Origin: Pseudodonghicola xiamenensis DSM 18339
GTDB taxonomy: Bacteria; Pseudomonadota; Alphaproteobacteria; Rhodobacterales; Rhodobacteraceae
DNA length: 64,000 nucleotides
Direction of reading: 5' to 3'
NCBI RefSeq assembly: GCF_000429365.1
Contig: NZ_AUBS01000017.1
Span: forward strand, 1 to 64,000
Below, in pieces: positions 45,973 through 54,898 of this stretch. Every line of letters begins with the position of its first letter. Positions within the stretch are counted from its first letter, which is position 1. The notes below the pieces were generated by a model, which was not told the DNA's origin, ran no database searches, and worked only from the letters and a program-made list of their open reading frames with translations. A program made the translations under genes and the position numbers.

Positions 45973-46209
45973 TTAGGCCTTCAGCGCGTTGATCTGGGTG
46001 AGCACCCCAAAGTTCCGGCCTGCGATTCGCCCCCATGTGAGCAGGCGCCACGGCACTGAACCGATCTTCTCGCGATCGAAAGCAGGCATCGCTGCGAAGA
46101 TGGCTGTCGCAAGGCGTCCCCCGCAATCAGTCGATGCCAATACCGCCCCCTTTCGCGGCGCGGCCAGAAGACCATGCCTGTCGAATGGCCCCCGCTTTCC
46201 TGGGTTGAT
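45973..46209 (-). pseudogene. Possible remnant of an unidentified gene or mobile element, 3' part only
   Basis: A minus-strand frame without a clear start is open from 46209 to the TAA at 45973-45975 (78 codons). The predicted tail reads AFDREKIGSVPWRLLTWGRI and then AGRNFGVLTQINALKA, which looks protein-like. Eight bases beyond the stop is a hairpin (CACTGG-TGTAA-CCAGTG, 45949-45965), like a terminator. I do not recognise the family; a degenerate transposase end is one possibility. Confidence 0.35.
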
Positions 46210-46226
46210 CTATTGCATCCTGCCGC

Positions 46227-46258
46227 CTCTCTCAGGCGCCTACAGGCGCCGGAGAGAG
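46227..46258. terminator. Long hairpin downstream of the ClC gene
   Basis: CTCTCTC-A-GGCGCC, loop TACA, GGCGCC-G-GAGAGAG: a 13-bp stem with one mismatch. No T run follows on either strand. It lies after the ClC stop and may stabilise or end its transcript. Confidence 0.5.
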
Positions 46259-46318
46259 AGCCAGCCCATGACAGGCGTTTGTCCTGTCGCCCTGTGAAAG
46301 GCCTTTCGTGAAGAGGCG

Positions 46319-48094
46319 TTAGCTTCGGTAATCACGCAGAACGGATGTCGCGATCGCGTCCCGTGTCAGTACACCAATGACATTTTCCGCACGCGGGATC
46401 GCCTTTTCCGGGATGACAAGCAGCGCCGCGTGATTACGGTCTGCCATCTGCGTCATCGCACCGCGCAGGAAGCTCGTCTCCTGGGCAAAGCCGACCGGTT
46501 TGATGATCGGACCGTGGCGCTTGGTCGGATCCTCCGGATGCACCCGGACAACCCCCACCACATGGCGCCCTTCGGTCACTACCGCATAGACGCGCTCTTC
46601 GCCAAGATCCGTATCCACCACGCCGCTGGGACCAAGGTCCGATTTTTCCAAGATCCCCACGGCAGGCGCCATCAGATCGCGAATGCGCCGGATCGAGAAG
46701 CTGTGCGAGCGGCTTTCACGCGGGATATGATGCCCCCGACGGCTCAGCTTGGTGGTATAGATATCATCCTCCGTCAAACGGCGGCGCACCCCGACGGCAC
46801 AGACCACGGCGATGATCGCGGCGACGGTGATGGTGTAATCCCCCGTCATCTCGAACAGCATCATGATCGAGGTGATCGCGCCCCCGGTCGAGGCCCCTAC
46901 AATCCCGGCCATGCCGATCAGGGCGAAAGTGACCGAATGGAAGCCCAGATGCGGGAACATCAGATCAAGCGCCCCGCCAAAGGCCCCGCCAAGCATGGCC
47001 CCCAGGAACAAGGAGGGAGAAAACACCCCGCCCGAGGCACCGGCACCGAGAGATACCGAGGTGGCGATCATCTTCAGCACGAAGAGCAGCAGCAGAAAGC
47101 CCGGGGCGGCAAGCTGGCCGGTCAGCACGGCCTCAATCGACGCATAGCCGACGCTCTCGGTATGATATTGGCCAGTGGTCAGCAGCAGCACATAGAACAG
47201 GATGCCCAGCGACAGCATCCCGATGGCGTTCTTCAGATAGGGGTTGATCTTCCAGTCGTCGAACAGATCTTCGGTCCGGTACAGGACCTTGATGAACAGC
47301 CAGGATGCCAGGCCCGCCAACAGGCCGAAGATCACGTAAAGCGGCAGCATATCGACGGACAGCGGCACGAACAGGTCAGGACGGTTATGCGCCGCGACCA
47401 GGAACGCCGGTTCGATCCCGAAAGCCAACCGCCCCACATAGGTCGCCGTACCGGTCGCCAGCACCACCGGCAACAGCGTGCGCGCGCTGAATTCCGGCAA
47501 CATCAGCTCCACTGCGAAAAGAACCGCGCCCAGCGGCGTGTTGAACGTCGCCGCGATCCCGGCACCGGCACCCGCGGCCACCATGGTGATCACCTGCCAG
47601 CTACGCAGGTTGAACATCCGCCCGAGCACTGAACCGATACCTGACCCGATCTGGATGATCGGCCCCTCGCGCCCGACCGAGGCGCCCGATCCGATCGACA
47701 TCGCCGATGCCAGCGACTTGATCAGAACCACCTGCGGCCGAATATATCCGTTCCGGTAGTAGATCGCATTCATCACCTCAGGCACGCCGTGGCCCTTGGC
47801 TTCGGGCGCGAAGCGCCGCACCAGCCATAAAACAATGGCGCCACCTACCACCGGCGCCAGAATGACCAGCGCACCATAGGGGGCCGGCGAGGTCGGAACG
47901 TTGGCATCGTAGTCGAAGGAGAAGATGCCGAGGAAAAAGAAATTGTGGATGACCGAAATGAGGTAGCGCAGCGCAATCGCACCTAGCCCGGTGACGATCC
48001 CAATGCCTATGGCGATCATGCTCAGCGCAATAATCGAGACGTTGCGGCTATCGGAGGGCGGGTTTGCGGGGTCGCTTGTTGTTGTATCGGTCAT
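46319..48094 (-). CDS. ClC-family chloride channel/transporter with C-terminal CBS pair
   Basis: This 591-residue inner-membrane protein is a ClC anion transporter or channel. Landmarks are SIGSGASVGREGPIIQIGSG (the selectivity GREGP with the gating glutamate), AAGAGAGIAATFNTPLGAVLFA, and GAGASGGVFSPSLFLGAMLG. Ten or more spans are followed by a cytosolic tail with two CBS-like repeats (about 455-590: IRDLMAPAVGILEKSD, ENVIGVLTRDAIATSVL) that may bind adenosine nucleotides. The gating glutamate favours Cl-/H+ exchange, but the sequence does not settle it. It is divergent from a single-span protein gene. Confidence 0.93.
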   Translation of the reverse strand: MTDTTTSDPANPPSDSRNVSIIALSMIAIGIGIVTGLGAIALRYLISVIHNFFFLGIFSFDYDANVPTSPAPYGALVILAPVVGGAIVLWLVRRFAPEAKGHGVPEVMNAIYYRNGYIRPQVVLIKSLASAMSIGSGASVGREGPIIQIGSGIGSVLGRMFNLRSWQVITMVAAGAGAGIAATFNTPLGAVLFAVELMLPEFSARTLLPVVLATGTATYVGRLAFGIEPAFLVAAHNRPDLFVPLSVDMLPLYVIFGLLAGLASWLFIKVLYRTEDLFDDWKINPYLKNAIGMLSLGILFYVLLLTTGQYHTESVGYASIEAVLTGQLAAPGFLLLLFVLKMIATSVSLGAGASGGVFSPSLFLGAMLGGAFGGALDLMFPHLGFHSVTFALIGMAGIVGASTGGAITSIMMLFEMTGDYTITVAAIIAVVCAVGVRRRLTEDDIYTTKLSRRGHHIPRESRSHSFSIRRIRDLMAPAVGILEKSDLGPSGVVDTDLGEERVYAVVTEGRHVVGVVRVHPEDPTKRHGPIIKPVGFAQETSFLRGAMTQMADRNHAALLVIPEKAIPRAENVIGVLTRDAIATSVLRDYRS

Positions 48095-48269
48095 CTTTGA
48101 TGTGCAGCAATTGTGGAGTCCGGCGGCGAGGACTATAGAGTCGGCGCAAGCCGCCCGAACCCGGGATGGCTCGGACGCCCCCAGCTACGCCTCTGCGCTG
48201 GATATTGCAAAGCGGAACCGGGGCAAAAGATACCAAATATCACGCTTTTTTGGCGGAAAGGACTTGAAA

Positions 48270-48830
48270 ATGGCGACCTCGAGACAATGGCGGAACTACC
48301 GGCCCAGCCGGGGGGAGCTTCTGGTCTACGGTGTGTCTCTGGTGGCCATCGCGATCTATTTCGCAGTCCTGCATGATCTCAACGGCCGGGCCGAGAGCTA
48401 TTTCAAGGATCTTCGGGTTTCCAACCCCGAGCTCTATCTCACCCAGATCCGCGAGAGCCGCAGCTTCCCGGTCTACCTCGATGAATATCGAACCATGCGG
48501 GGCTATGACAGCTTCAAGCCTGCTGCCCCGAGCTTTCTGGTTGGCCGCTGGACCATGCAACCTGAACCGCTTCGGCTGAATCCCGGCACGACACCGGCGG
48601 ATTGCGCCCATCCGATCACCTTCGACTACGGCATCCTTCTGATGCTTGAATCCAGCAGCGAAGCCTTCCGCGTGTCCTACAGTATCGAGGGCCAGAAAGT
48701 GCTGGTGAAAGAGGCAGGGTTGAATACCTTCCCTGTCGATCTGGTCAGCTATGGCGCCCGGCTCGACCATCTGGAATTCACGCCTCCGGGCGCGACGGAA
48801 AAGGTCTATGCTTATGAATGCGCACGCTGA
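48270..48830 (+). CDS. Uncharacterised single-span membrane protein
   Basis: This 186-residue protein has a basic N-terminus (MATSRQWRNYRPSR), one span (GELLVYGVSLVAIAIYFAVL), and a soluble domain with two cysteines (TTPADCAHPITFDYG, YAYECAR) that could form a disulfide if periplasmic. GGAAAGGACTTGAAA precedes the ATG at 48270. I do not recognise the family. It stands alone between the divergent ClC gene and convergent recN. Confidence 0.7.
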   Translation: MATSRQWRNYRPSRGELLVYGVSLVAIAIYFAVLHDLNGRAESYFKDLRVSNPELYLTQIRESRSFPVYLDEYRTMRGYDSFKPAAPSFLVGRWTMQPEPLRLNPGTTPADCAHPITFDYGILLMLESSSEAFRVSYSIEGQKVLVKEAGLNTFPVDLVSYGARLDHLEFTPPGATEKVYAYECAR

Positions 48831-48937
48831 TCCGGGCGCGCATTCGTAACGGATAGCCGTCAAGTCAGGCCCGGCAGGGCCTCGCGCCCTGCTCTGCCGC
48901 CTGAGATCGATACATGCCTAGGAAAATCACCGGGCCG

Positions 48938-50581
48938 TTATCCTGCCAGCAGTGCACGGGCGGCGGCGCGGGCTTCGTCGGTGATGCTGTCGCCGGCGAC
49001 CATACGGGCGATCTCATCCACCCGCTCGGACGGTTCCAGCGGCGTCACGGTCGACAATGTCATCCCCTCGCTCACCCGTTTCTGCACCCGCCAGTGATGC
49101 GCCCCGCGGGCGGCCACCTGCGGCGAATGGGTGACGACCAGAACCTGACCGCCCTGCGCCAGCGCCGCCAGCCGACGGCCCACCGCATCGGCGGTGGCCC
49201 CGCCGACTCCACGGTCGATTTCGTCGAAGATCATGGTGACGCCGCTGTCGCTGCCCCGCAGGCAGACCTTGAGTGCCAATAGAAAGCGGCTGAGCTCCCC
49301 GCCGGAGGCGATCTTGTTCAGCGGCCCCGCCGGAGCGCCCGGGTTGGTGGCAACCGTGAAGGCCACCGCGTCAGTCCCTTCGGGGCCAGCCTCTGCCTGG
49401 GTGATCAGTGTCTCGAAGACGGCGCGCTCCATCTTGAGCGGCGCAAGCTCCGCCATCACTGCCTTGTCGAGCCGCCCTGCGGCCTCGGCCCGCGCAGCGG
49501 ATAGCTGGGCGGCAGCGGCATCATAGGCCAGCTCTGCCGCTTTCAACGTCGCGCGGCGATCTTCCAGATCATGCTCTCCCGCGTCCAGGGTCGCCAGACG
49601 GTCCCGCAGCGTCCCGGCGAAATCGCCCAAATCGTCGGGCTGTACCCCATGCTTGCGGGCAAGCGCGCGGATCGCGAACAACCGCTCCTCTGCCTGCTCC
49701 AGCTCTGAAGGGTTGAACTCCAGTGCTTCAAGACAGCGCTCCACCCCGTCCTGCGCCTCACCCAGTTCGATCATCGCCCGGCCAAGGGCGGCAAGCGGGG
49801 CCTCCAGCGCGTGGCCGGCATCGACGGCGACACCATCGAGCCAGCGCAGCGCCTCGCCCATCGCCCCCTCGGCCCCCTCATGCCCCAGCAGCGCGAACGC
49901 CCGCGCCACATCATCGCGAATACGTTCCGCGCCCTGCATCTGACGGCGTCGGGCGTCGAGCTCGGCATCCTCCCCCGGCTGCGGATCGAGCTTGTCGAGT
50001 TCGGCCACCGCGTGGCGCAGGAATTCCTCTTCCTCGCGCACGGCATCGAGCATGGCCTGGGTTTCCGCCACCGCCTTGCGCGCGGATTGAAGCCCGCGCC
50101 AGGCGCCGCGCACCTCGGTCCCGTCTAGGCCCGCAAATGTATCCAGCATGGCGCGATGCGCACGCGGGTTCAGCAGCCCCCGATCATCCTGCTGGCCATG
50201 CAATTCGACCAGAGTATCGGACAGCGCGCGCAGAACCTCGCCGGAACAGCGGCGGTCGTTGACCCAGGCGGTCTTGCGCCCATCGGCGGTATTGACCCGG
50301 CGCAGGATCAGTTCCTCTCCGCCCGGAAGCCCAGCGTCTTCCAGCACGCGATGCGCCGCATGGCCTGTCGGCAGGTCGAAGGTGGCGACAACCTCACCCT
50401 GGGCCGCCCCCTGACGCACCAATTCAGCCCGGCCGCGCCAACCCAGCACGAAGCCCAGCGAATCGAGCAGGATGGATTTCCCCGCCCCCGTCTCGCCGGT
50501 CAGCACATTGAGACCCGGCTGGAAGCTCAGCTCCAGCCGGTCAATGATCAGCAAATCGTGGACATCAAGCGAACGCAGCAT
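48938..50581 (-). CDS. recN: DNA repair protein RecN
   Basis: RecN is an SMC-like ATPase that gathers DNA ends for double-strand break repair. The 547-residue protein has the N-terminal ATPase half with LTGETGAGKSILLDSLGF (Walker A, near residue 32), a long coiled-coil middle (about 160-370) and the C-terminal half with the signature ASGGELSRFLLALK, Walker B TMIFDEIDRGVGG and the VVTHSPQVAA H-loop. The order lpxC-bamD-recN downstream of ftsZ is standard in this group. Confidence 0.97.
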   Translation of the reverse strand: MLRSLDVHDLLIIDRLELSFQPGLNVLTGETGAGKSILLDSLGFVLGWRGRAELVRQGAAQGEVVATFDLPTGHAAHRVLEDAGLPGGEELILRRVNTADGRKTAWVNDRRCSGEVLRALSDTLVELHGQQDDRGLLNPRAHRAMLDTFAGLDGTEVRGAWRGLQSARKAVAETQAMLDAVREEEEFLRHAVAELDKLDPQPGEDAELDARRRQMQGAERIRDDVARAFALLGHEGAEGAMGEALRWLDGVAVDAGHALEAPLAALGRAMIELGEAQDGVERCLEALEFNPSELEQAEERLFAIRALARKHGVQPDDLGDFAGTLRDRLATLDAGEHDLEDRRATLKAAELAYDAAAAQLSAARAEAAGRLDKAVMAELAPLKMERAVFETLITQAEAGPEGTDAVAFTVATNPGAPAGPLNKIASGGELSRFLLALKVCLRGSDSGVTMIFDEIDRGVGGATADAVGRRLAALAQGGQVLVVTHSPQVAARGAHHWRVQKRVSEGMTLSTVTPLEPSERVDEIARMVAGDSITDEARAAARALLAG

Positions 50582-50611
50582 GACCCCAGCCCCGCTCTGA
50601 CAGCTCTGAGA

Positions 50612-51451
50612 TCAGAGCCATTTCCCCTGAACCGACTGGCGGTAAATCTGGCTGAGCCAGCTGTTGCCCTTGCTCTTGAGTTTCAGCCCCTGCGACGTCA
50701 GCAGCTTATAGCTGTCCTGATACCATTCCGACGATTGATAGTTGTATCCCAGGATGGCCCCGGCGGTCTGCGCCTCGTCGGTCAACCCCAGCGACAGATA
50801 GGCCTCGACCAGACGGTGCAGCGCTTCGGCGGTATGGCTGGTGGTCTGGAACTGCTCCACCACCACACGGAATCGGTTGATCGCCGCGCCATATTGCTTG
50901 TGCTTCAGATAGTAGCGACCGATTTCCATTTCCTTCGCCGCCAGATGGTCGAAGGCAAGATCGAATTTCATCATCGCCGAGGTGGCATATTCGCTATCCG
51001 GATAGACCTCGATCAGCGTCCTGAGCGCCTGCAACGCCTGGAAGGTCAGCCCTTGGTCGCGACCGACTTCGTCAATCTGGTCGTAATAGCTGAGCGCCAG
51101 AAGATATTGCGCATAGGCCGCATCCTCATCCGTCGGGTAGAAGTCGATATACCGCTGCGCCGCGGCACGGCTTTCTTCGTAATCCTGGCCCTGATGGAAC
51201 GAGAACGCCTGCATGATCAGCGCCCGCTTGGCCCAGTTCGAATAGGGATAAAGCCGCTCGACCTCAGAAAAGTAATAGGCCGCATCGCTCGGCCGCTTGC
51301 GCGACAGTTCGAACTCACCCCGCTGGAAAATCTGCTCGGGGGTATAGCCATCAAGCTTTTGTGACTTATCAACCGGTCCGGTTCCGCATGCCGCCAACAG
51401 CGCCATCAGAATGAATGCCCCGATGGTTCTTGCCCACGACATGCCGATCAT
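50612..51451 (-). CDS. bamD: Outer-membrane assembly lipoprotein BamD
   Basis: BamD is the essential TPR lipoprotein of the BAM complex that folds outer-membrane proteins. The 279-residue precursor has a lipoprotein signal ending in the lipobox LLAAC and then about five TPR helices (TPEQIFQRGEFELSRKRPSD, AAYYFSEVERLYPYSNWAKR, YIDFYPTDEDAAYAQYLLAL, NRFRVVVEQFQTTSHTAEAL). The start is most likely the ATG at 51451 (MIGMSW), with a GAGGG upstream; the ATG at 51442 is also possible. It lies between lpxC and recN. Confidence 0.94.
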   Translation of the reverse strand: MIGMSWARTIGAFILMALLAACGTGPVDKSQKLDGYTPEQIFQRGEFELSRKRPSDAAYYFSEVERLYPYSNWAKRALIMQAFSFHQGQDYEESRAAAQRYIDFYPTDEDAAYAQYLLALSYYDQIDEVGRDQGLTFQALQALRTLIEVYPDSEYATSAMMKFDLAFDHLAAKEMEIGRYYLKHKQYGAAINRFRVVVEQFQTTSHTAEALHRLVEAYLSLGLTDEAQTAGAILGYNYQSSEWYQDSYKLLTSQGLKLKSKGNSWLSQIYRQSVQGKWL

Positions 51452-51589
51452 GCTTGCCAACCCTCATCGTCCTTGTCAGGCGGATCGCCTGTTTGCGCCT
51501 CGGTCTAGCACAGAAATTTCCGGTGCAAAACGTCTTAAACGCCGATCACGCGACGGCGCCGACCGGTTCCCTCCCGCGCGACCGGCGGT

Positions 51590-52510
51590 TCAGGCAACTT
51601 GGGGAATTTCGTCCAATACCAAGCCATTGCCCGGCAGGCGGGCTGCGGTTTCGGCATCGCAGAGCAGCGGATGCACGGCACCGGGGGTGGCGAAAAGCTT
51701 GCGCAAAAGCTGGTTGGTCAGCGTGTGACCCGCACGATAGCCGGTGTAATGGCCCAAGATCACGCCGCCAGCCAATGCCAGATCGCCCATCGCGTCCAGC
51801 ATCTTGTGGCGCACCGCCTCATCCGGATGGCGCAGCCCGCCCGGGGTCAGCACCCGGTCGCCATCGACGACCACAGCGTTGTCGAGCGTACCGCCAAGCG
51901 CCAGCCCTTGCTTCTGCATCGCCTCGACATCGGCAAAACGGCAGAAGGTGCGGCTGTCACACAGCTCCCGAACGAAAGCGCCGTTCCCCATGTCGAGCGT
52001 CTTGCTCTGCCGGCCAATCGCCTGATCGGCGAAGTCGATGGAGAAATCTATGGTCAACCGGTCTGCCGGCGCCAGGGAGGCATGGGCCCCGTTATGTTCG
52101 ACCGACACCGTTTCCAGCACCTGATAGGCCAGAACCGGCGACAATTGCCGACGCAGGCCGCGCGCCATGATACCGCGCACGAAGGGGGCAGAAGAACCGT
52201 CCATGATCGGAACCTCGGGCCCGTCGATCTCGATCAGAGCGTTATGCACGCCGCAACCGGCCAGCGCAGCCATCACATGTTCGACAGTAGAAACCGACAC
52301 ACCGGCGGCATTGACCAACCGGGTGCACAACGGTGTCTGCTCGGCCACATCGTAAAGGGCCGGAACCATCCGATCGCCCAACGAGATGTCCGTCCGCTTG
52401 AACCAGATGCCGTAGCCCGCCGCCGCTGGGCGGATCACCAATGTGGTGGGGGCGCCGGAATGCAATCCGACCCCTTTGAACGTCACCGCGGCTCTCAGCG
52501 TATGTTGCAA
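51590..52510 (-). CDS. lpxC: UDP-3-O-acyl-N-acetylglucosamine deacetylase LpxC, TTG start
   Basis: LpxC makes the committed step of lipid A synthesis, a zinc-dependent deacetylation. The 306-residue protein has TFKGVGLHSG, the zinc histidine in STVEHVMAALAGCGV, DGSSAPFV, and HKMLDAMGDLALAG (zinc His and Asp). The frame is open upstream to a GTG at 52546, but family similarity begins at QHTLRAAVTF. A TTG at 52510 preceded by TAAGAGGCCGAAT gives MQHTLRAAV, like known LpxC starts. A TTG start would lower expression of an enzyme whose level must be limited. It follows the ftsZ terminator. Confidence 0.95.
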   Translation of the reverse strand: MQHTLRAAVTFKGVGLHSGAPTTLVIRPAAAGYGIWFKRTDISLGDRMVPALYDVAEQTPLCTRLVNAAGVSVSTVEHVMAALAGCGVHNALIEIDGPEVPIMDGSSAPFVRGIMARGLRRQLSPVLAYQVLETVSVEHNGAHASLAPADRLTIDFSIDFADQAIGRQSKTLDMGNGAFVRELCDSRTFCRFADVEAMQKQGLALGGTLDNAVVVDGDRVLTPGGLRHPDEAVRHKMLDAMGDLALAGGVILGHYTGYRAGHTLTNQLLRKLFATPGAVHPLLCDAETAARLPGNGLVLDEIPQVA

Positions 52511-52689
52511 ATTCGGCCTCTTACCGTCGTTTCCAAGGCGCCGCACAAACCAAAGAGGAGCAGCGGGCCTTCTGTTGCATTCGAAGTAGTCAGCCCCTCC
52601 GAAAGGCTCAACTCAATCTTTGTAACCGAATGAAACATCGCAGGACGCGGTCGGCGGGGCGCCGCTCAACCACGCGCAATTCACTGAAT

Positions 52690-52721
52690 ACAAAAAGAAA
52701 AAGGCCGCCCGAAAGCGGCCT
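52690..52721 (-). terminator. Rho-independent terminator after ftsZ
   Basis: On the minus strand: AGGCCGC (52721-52715), loop, GCGGCCT (52708-52702), then TTTTTCTTTTTG. It lies 23 bp after the ftsZ stop and separates ftsZ from lpxC. Confidence 0.92.
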
Positions 52722-52743
52722 CTCTGAAAACAATTTGACTAAC

Positions 52744-54423
52744 TCAGTTGGCTTGACGGCGCAGGAAAGCCGGGATTTCGATCCGGTCCTGTTCCTGCTC
52801 GGGTTCGGCTGCCGGTTGTGCTGCCGCCGCCTCGCTACGACGCATCTGCGGTTGCGCCCGCATTTGCGGTTGCGGAGCCGGAGCCGGCTGGGCCGGGGTA
52901 TCCGGCGCATGGCCGGTCATCCGGTCGATCAGCCGGTTGAAGCCAAAGCCGCGACGCTCCTGGGCCGGGGCCGGAGCGGGAGCCGCCGCCGGCTGCCGCC
53001 GTTGCTGCTGCGTCCCCTGCTGCGGCGCGGATGGCACCTTGCGTGCGGCGGCATGCAGGCGCGCCAGCGCCTCGGGCGAAGGCGTACCGGGCGCAGGGGC
53101 CTTGGGTGCGACGAAGCTATCCACCTCGGTTTCCTCGTAATCGCCCCGCGGCTGGAACGCCGGCTGCGTCGGACGATAGGCCGGCGGCGGCAGGCCGTCG
53201 TCTTCGTCGATCACCGGCTGCTGGCCATAGTCGTCACGATAGGCCCCAGCCTGGTCGTCCAGACCTTCGAACAGGCTCGGCTCAGGCTCAGACGCCACGG
53301 CGGCGGCCGGAGCGGTCTGTTCGGGCTCGGCGACGGGGGCGCTTGCGGCAACCGACATTTCCGGTTCATGCGACGCACTGGTTTCCTCGGCAGCCACCTT
53401 CTGCTTGAGCGGCTGCGACAGCGGCCGACGCGGCACCGGCACTTCGCTGTGTGCCTCGGAGGCGTCGATCCCGGTCGCCACGACCGAAACCCGCATCGCC
53501 CCTTCCATGTTGGTATCGAGCGTCGAGCCAACGATGATATTCGCTTCCGGGTCCACTTCCTCGCGGATACGGTTTGCGGCCTCGTCCAGTTCGAACAGGG
53601 TCAGGTCGTGACTGCCGGTGATGTTGATCAGAACGCCCTTGGCGCCCTTCAGGCTGATTTCGTCCAGCAGCGGGTTGGCGATCGCCTTTTCGGCAGCCTG
53701 GATCGCGCGATCCTCGCCTTCCCCTTCGCCGGTGCCCATCATCGCCTTGCCCATCTCGTCCATCACCGAGCGGACATCGGCAAAATCGAGGTTGATCAGG
53801 CCCGGGCGCACCATCAGGTCGGAGATCCCTTTCACGCCCTGATAGAGCACATTGTCGGCCATCGAGAAGGCTTCGGTGAAGGTGGTCTTTTCATTCGCCA
53901 GGCGGAACAGGTTCTGGTTCGGAATGATGATCAGCGTATCAACGACCTTCTGCAGCGCCTCGACGCCATCCTCGGCCTGGCGCATGCGCTTGCCGCCCTC
54001 GAACTGGAACGGCTTGGTGACCACACCGACGGTCAGCACGCCCAGCTCCCGCGCGGCCTGCGCGATGATCGGCGCCGCCCCGGTGCCGGTGCCGCCGCCC
54101 ATGCCGGCGGTGATAAAGCACATGTGGGACCCGGCCAGGTGATCGACGATCTGTTCGATGCTTTCCTCGGCAGCGGCGGCGCCAACCGTGGCGCGGGCAC
54201 CGGCGCCCAGTCCTTCGGTGACCTTCACGCCAAGCTGCACCCGGTTCGGAGACAGGCTTTGCTGCAAGGCCTGAGCGTCAGTGTTCGCAACAACGAACTC
54301 GACCCCCTCAAGCTGCTTCTCAATCATGTTGTTGACTGCGTTGCCGCCCGCCCCGCCGACGCCGAAAACGGTGATCCGCGGCTTCAGTTCTTCCTGGCCG
54401 GGCATCGAAAGATTCAATGTCAT
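52744..54423 (-). CDS. ftsZ: Cell division protein FtsZ
   Basis: FtsZ is the tubulin-like GTPase that forms the division ring. The 559-residue protein has the GTPase domain (about 10-320) with [13 protein letters not shown], the tubulin signature [10 protein letters not shown] and [12 protein letters not shown] long Pro/Gln/Ala-rich linker (about 330-540) and the conserved C-terminal peptide [12 protein letters not shown], which binds FtsA and other partners, end it. The long linker is typical of alphaproteobacteria. It is last in the ftsQ-ftsA-ftsZ series but separated from ftsA by 475 bp, so it has its own promoter. Confidence 0.98.
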   Translation of the reverse strand: MTLNLSMPGQEELKPRITVFGVGGAGGNAVNNMIEKQLEGVEFVVANTDAQALQQSLSPNRVQLGVKVTEGLGAGARATVGAAAAEESIEQIVDHLAGSHMCFITAGMGGGTGTGAAPIIAQAARELGVLTVGVVTKPFQFEGGKRMRQAEDGVEALQKVVDTLIIIPNQNLFRLANEKTTFTEAFSMADNVLYQGVKGISDLMVRPGLINLDFADVRSVMDEMGKAMMGTGEGEGEDRAIQAAEKAIANPLLDEISLKGAKGVLINITGSHDLTLFELDEAANRIREEVDPEANIIVGSTLDTNMEGAMRVSVVATGIDASEAHSEVPVPRRPLSQPLKQKVAAEETSASHEPEMSVAASAPVAEPEQTAPAAAVASEPEPSLFEGLDDQAGAYRDDYGQQPVIDEDDGLPPPAYRPTQPAFQPRGDYEETEVDSFVAPKAPAPGTPSPEALARLHAAARKVPSAPQQGTQQQRRQPAAAPAPAPAQERRGFGFNRLIDRMTGHAPDTPAQPAPAPQPQMRAQPQMRRSEAAAAQPAAEPEQEQDRIEIPAFLRRQAN

Positions 54424-54898
54424 TAGTACTGTCCGCCTGTGCTGATCCGGGCCGATTCACGGCCTTGTTCTGCCTATCAGTTCCAATAAATAAAGGACTG
54501 TGACGGAAACGTCACGCAAAAACTGGGATTCCCCCACGAAATAAGGGGCAAAATCCATCGTTTTGCGCGGCATCTTGCCGGTATCTACCGAATATCGGCG
54601 CTTACTCAACTCTGAACACAACATAGCCGACCGCACGGATGGAACCGAACCATCCGCGACGACAGGTTTCGCAATCTCTTTCGAAGACCCTGCCCGGCCT
54701 CAGACCGCCACCTCCACTGCCGGGAGGTTTGGACGGTTCAGATAGCTTATCCTGTCAAACGGCCGACGTCATCCGGAAAGACCCTCGGCTCACAAAGTTT
54801 TCACGGCCCCGTCTGATACCTTGCCGCGACTTCGGCCCCCCCCCCCCCCTTCTACAGGAGGGGCGGGCACCAAAATCCATCACGGAATTCGGACCGCA
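54424..54898. other. 475-bp ftsA-ftsZ intergenic region with palindrome and C14 tract
   Basis: There is no gene here. It must carry the ftsZ promoter on the minus strand. A perfect palindrome GTGACG-GAAA-CGTCAC lies at 54500-54515, 76 bp before the ftsZ ATG, and could bind a regulator. A run of 14 cytosines lies at 54836-54849, about 50 bp after the ftsA stop. No CtrA box (TTAA-N7-TTAA) was found. Confidence 0.7.
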
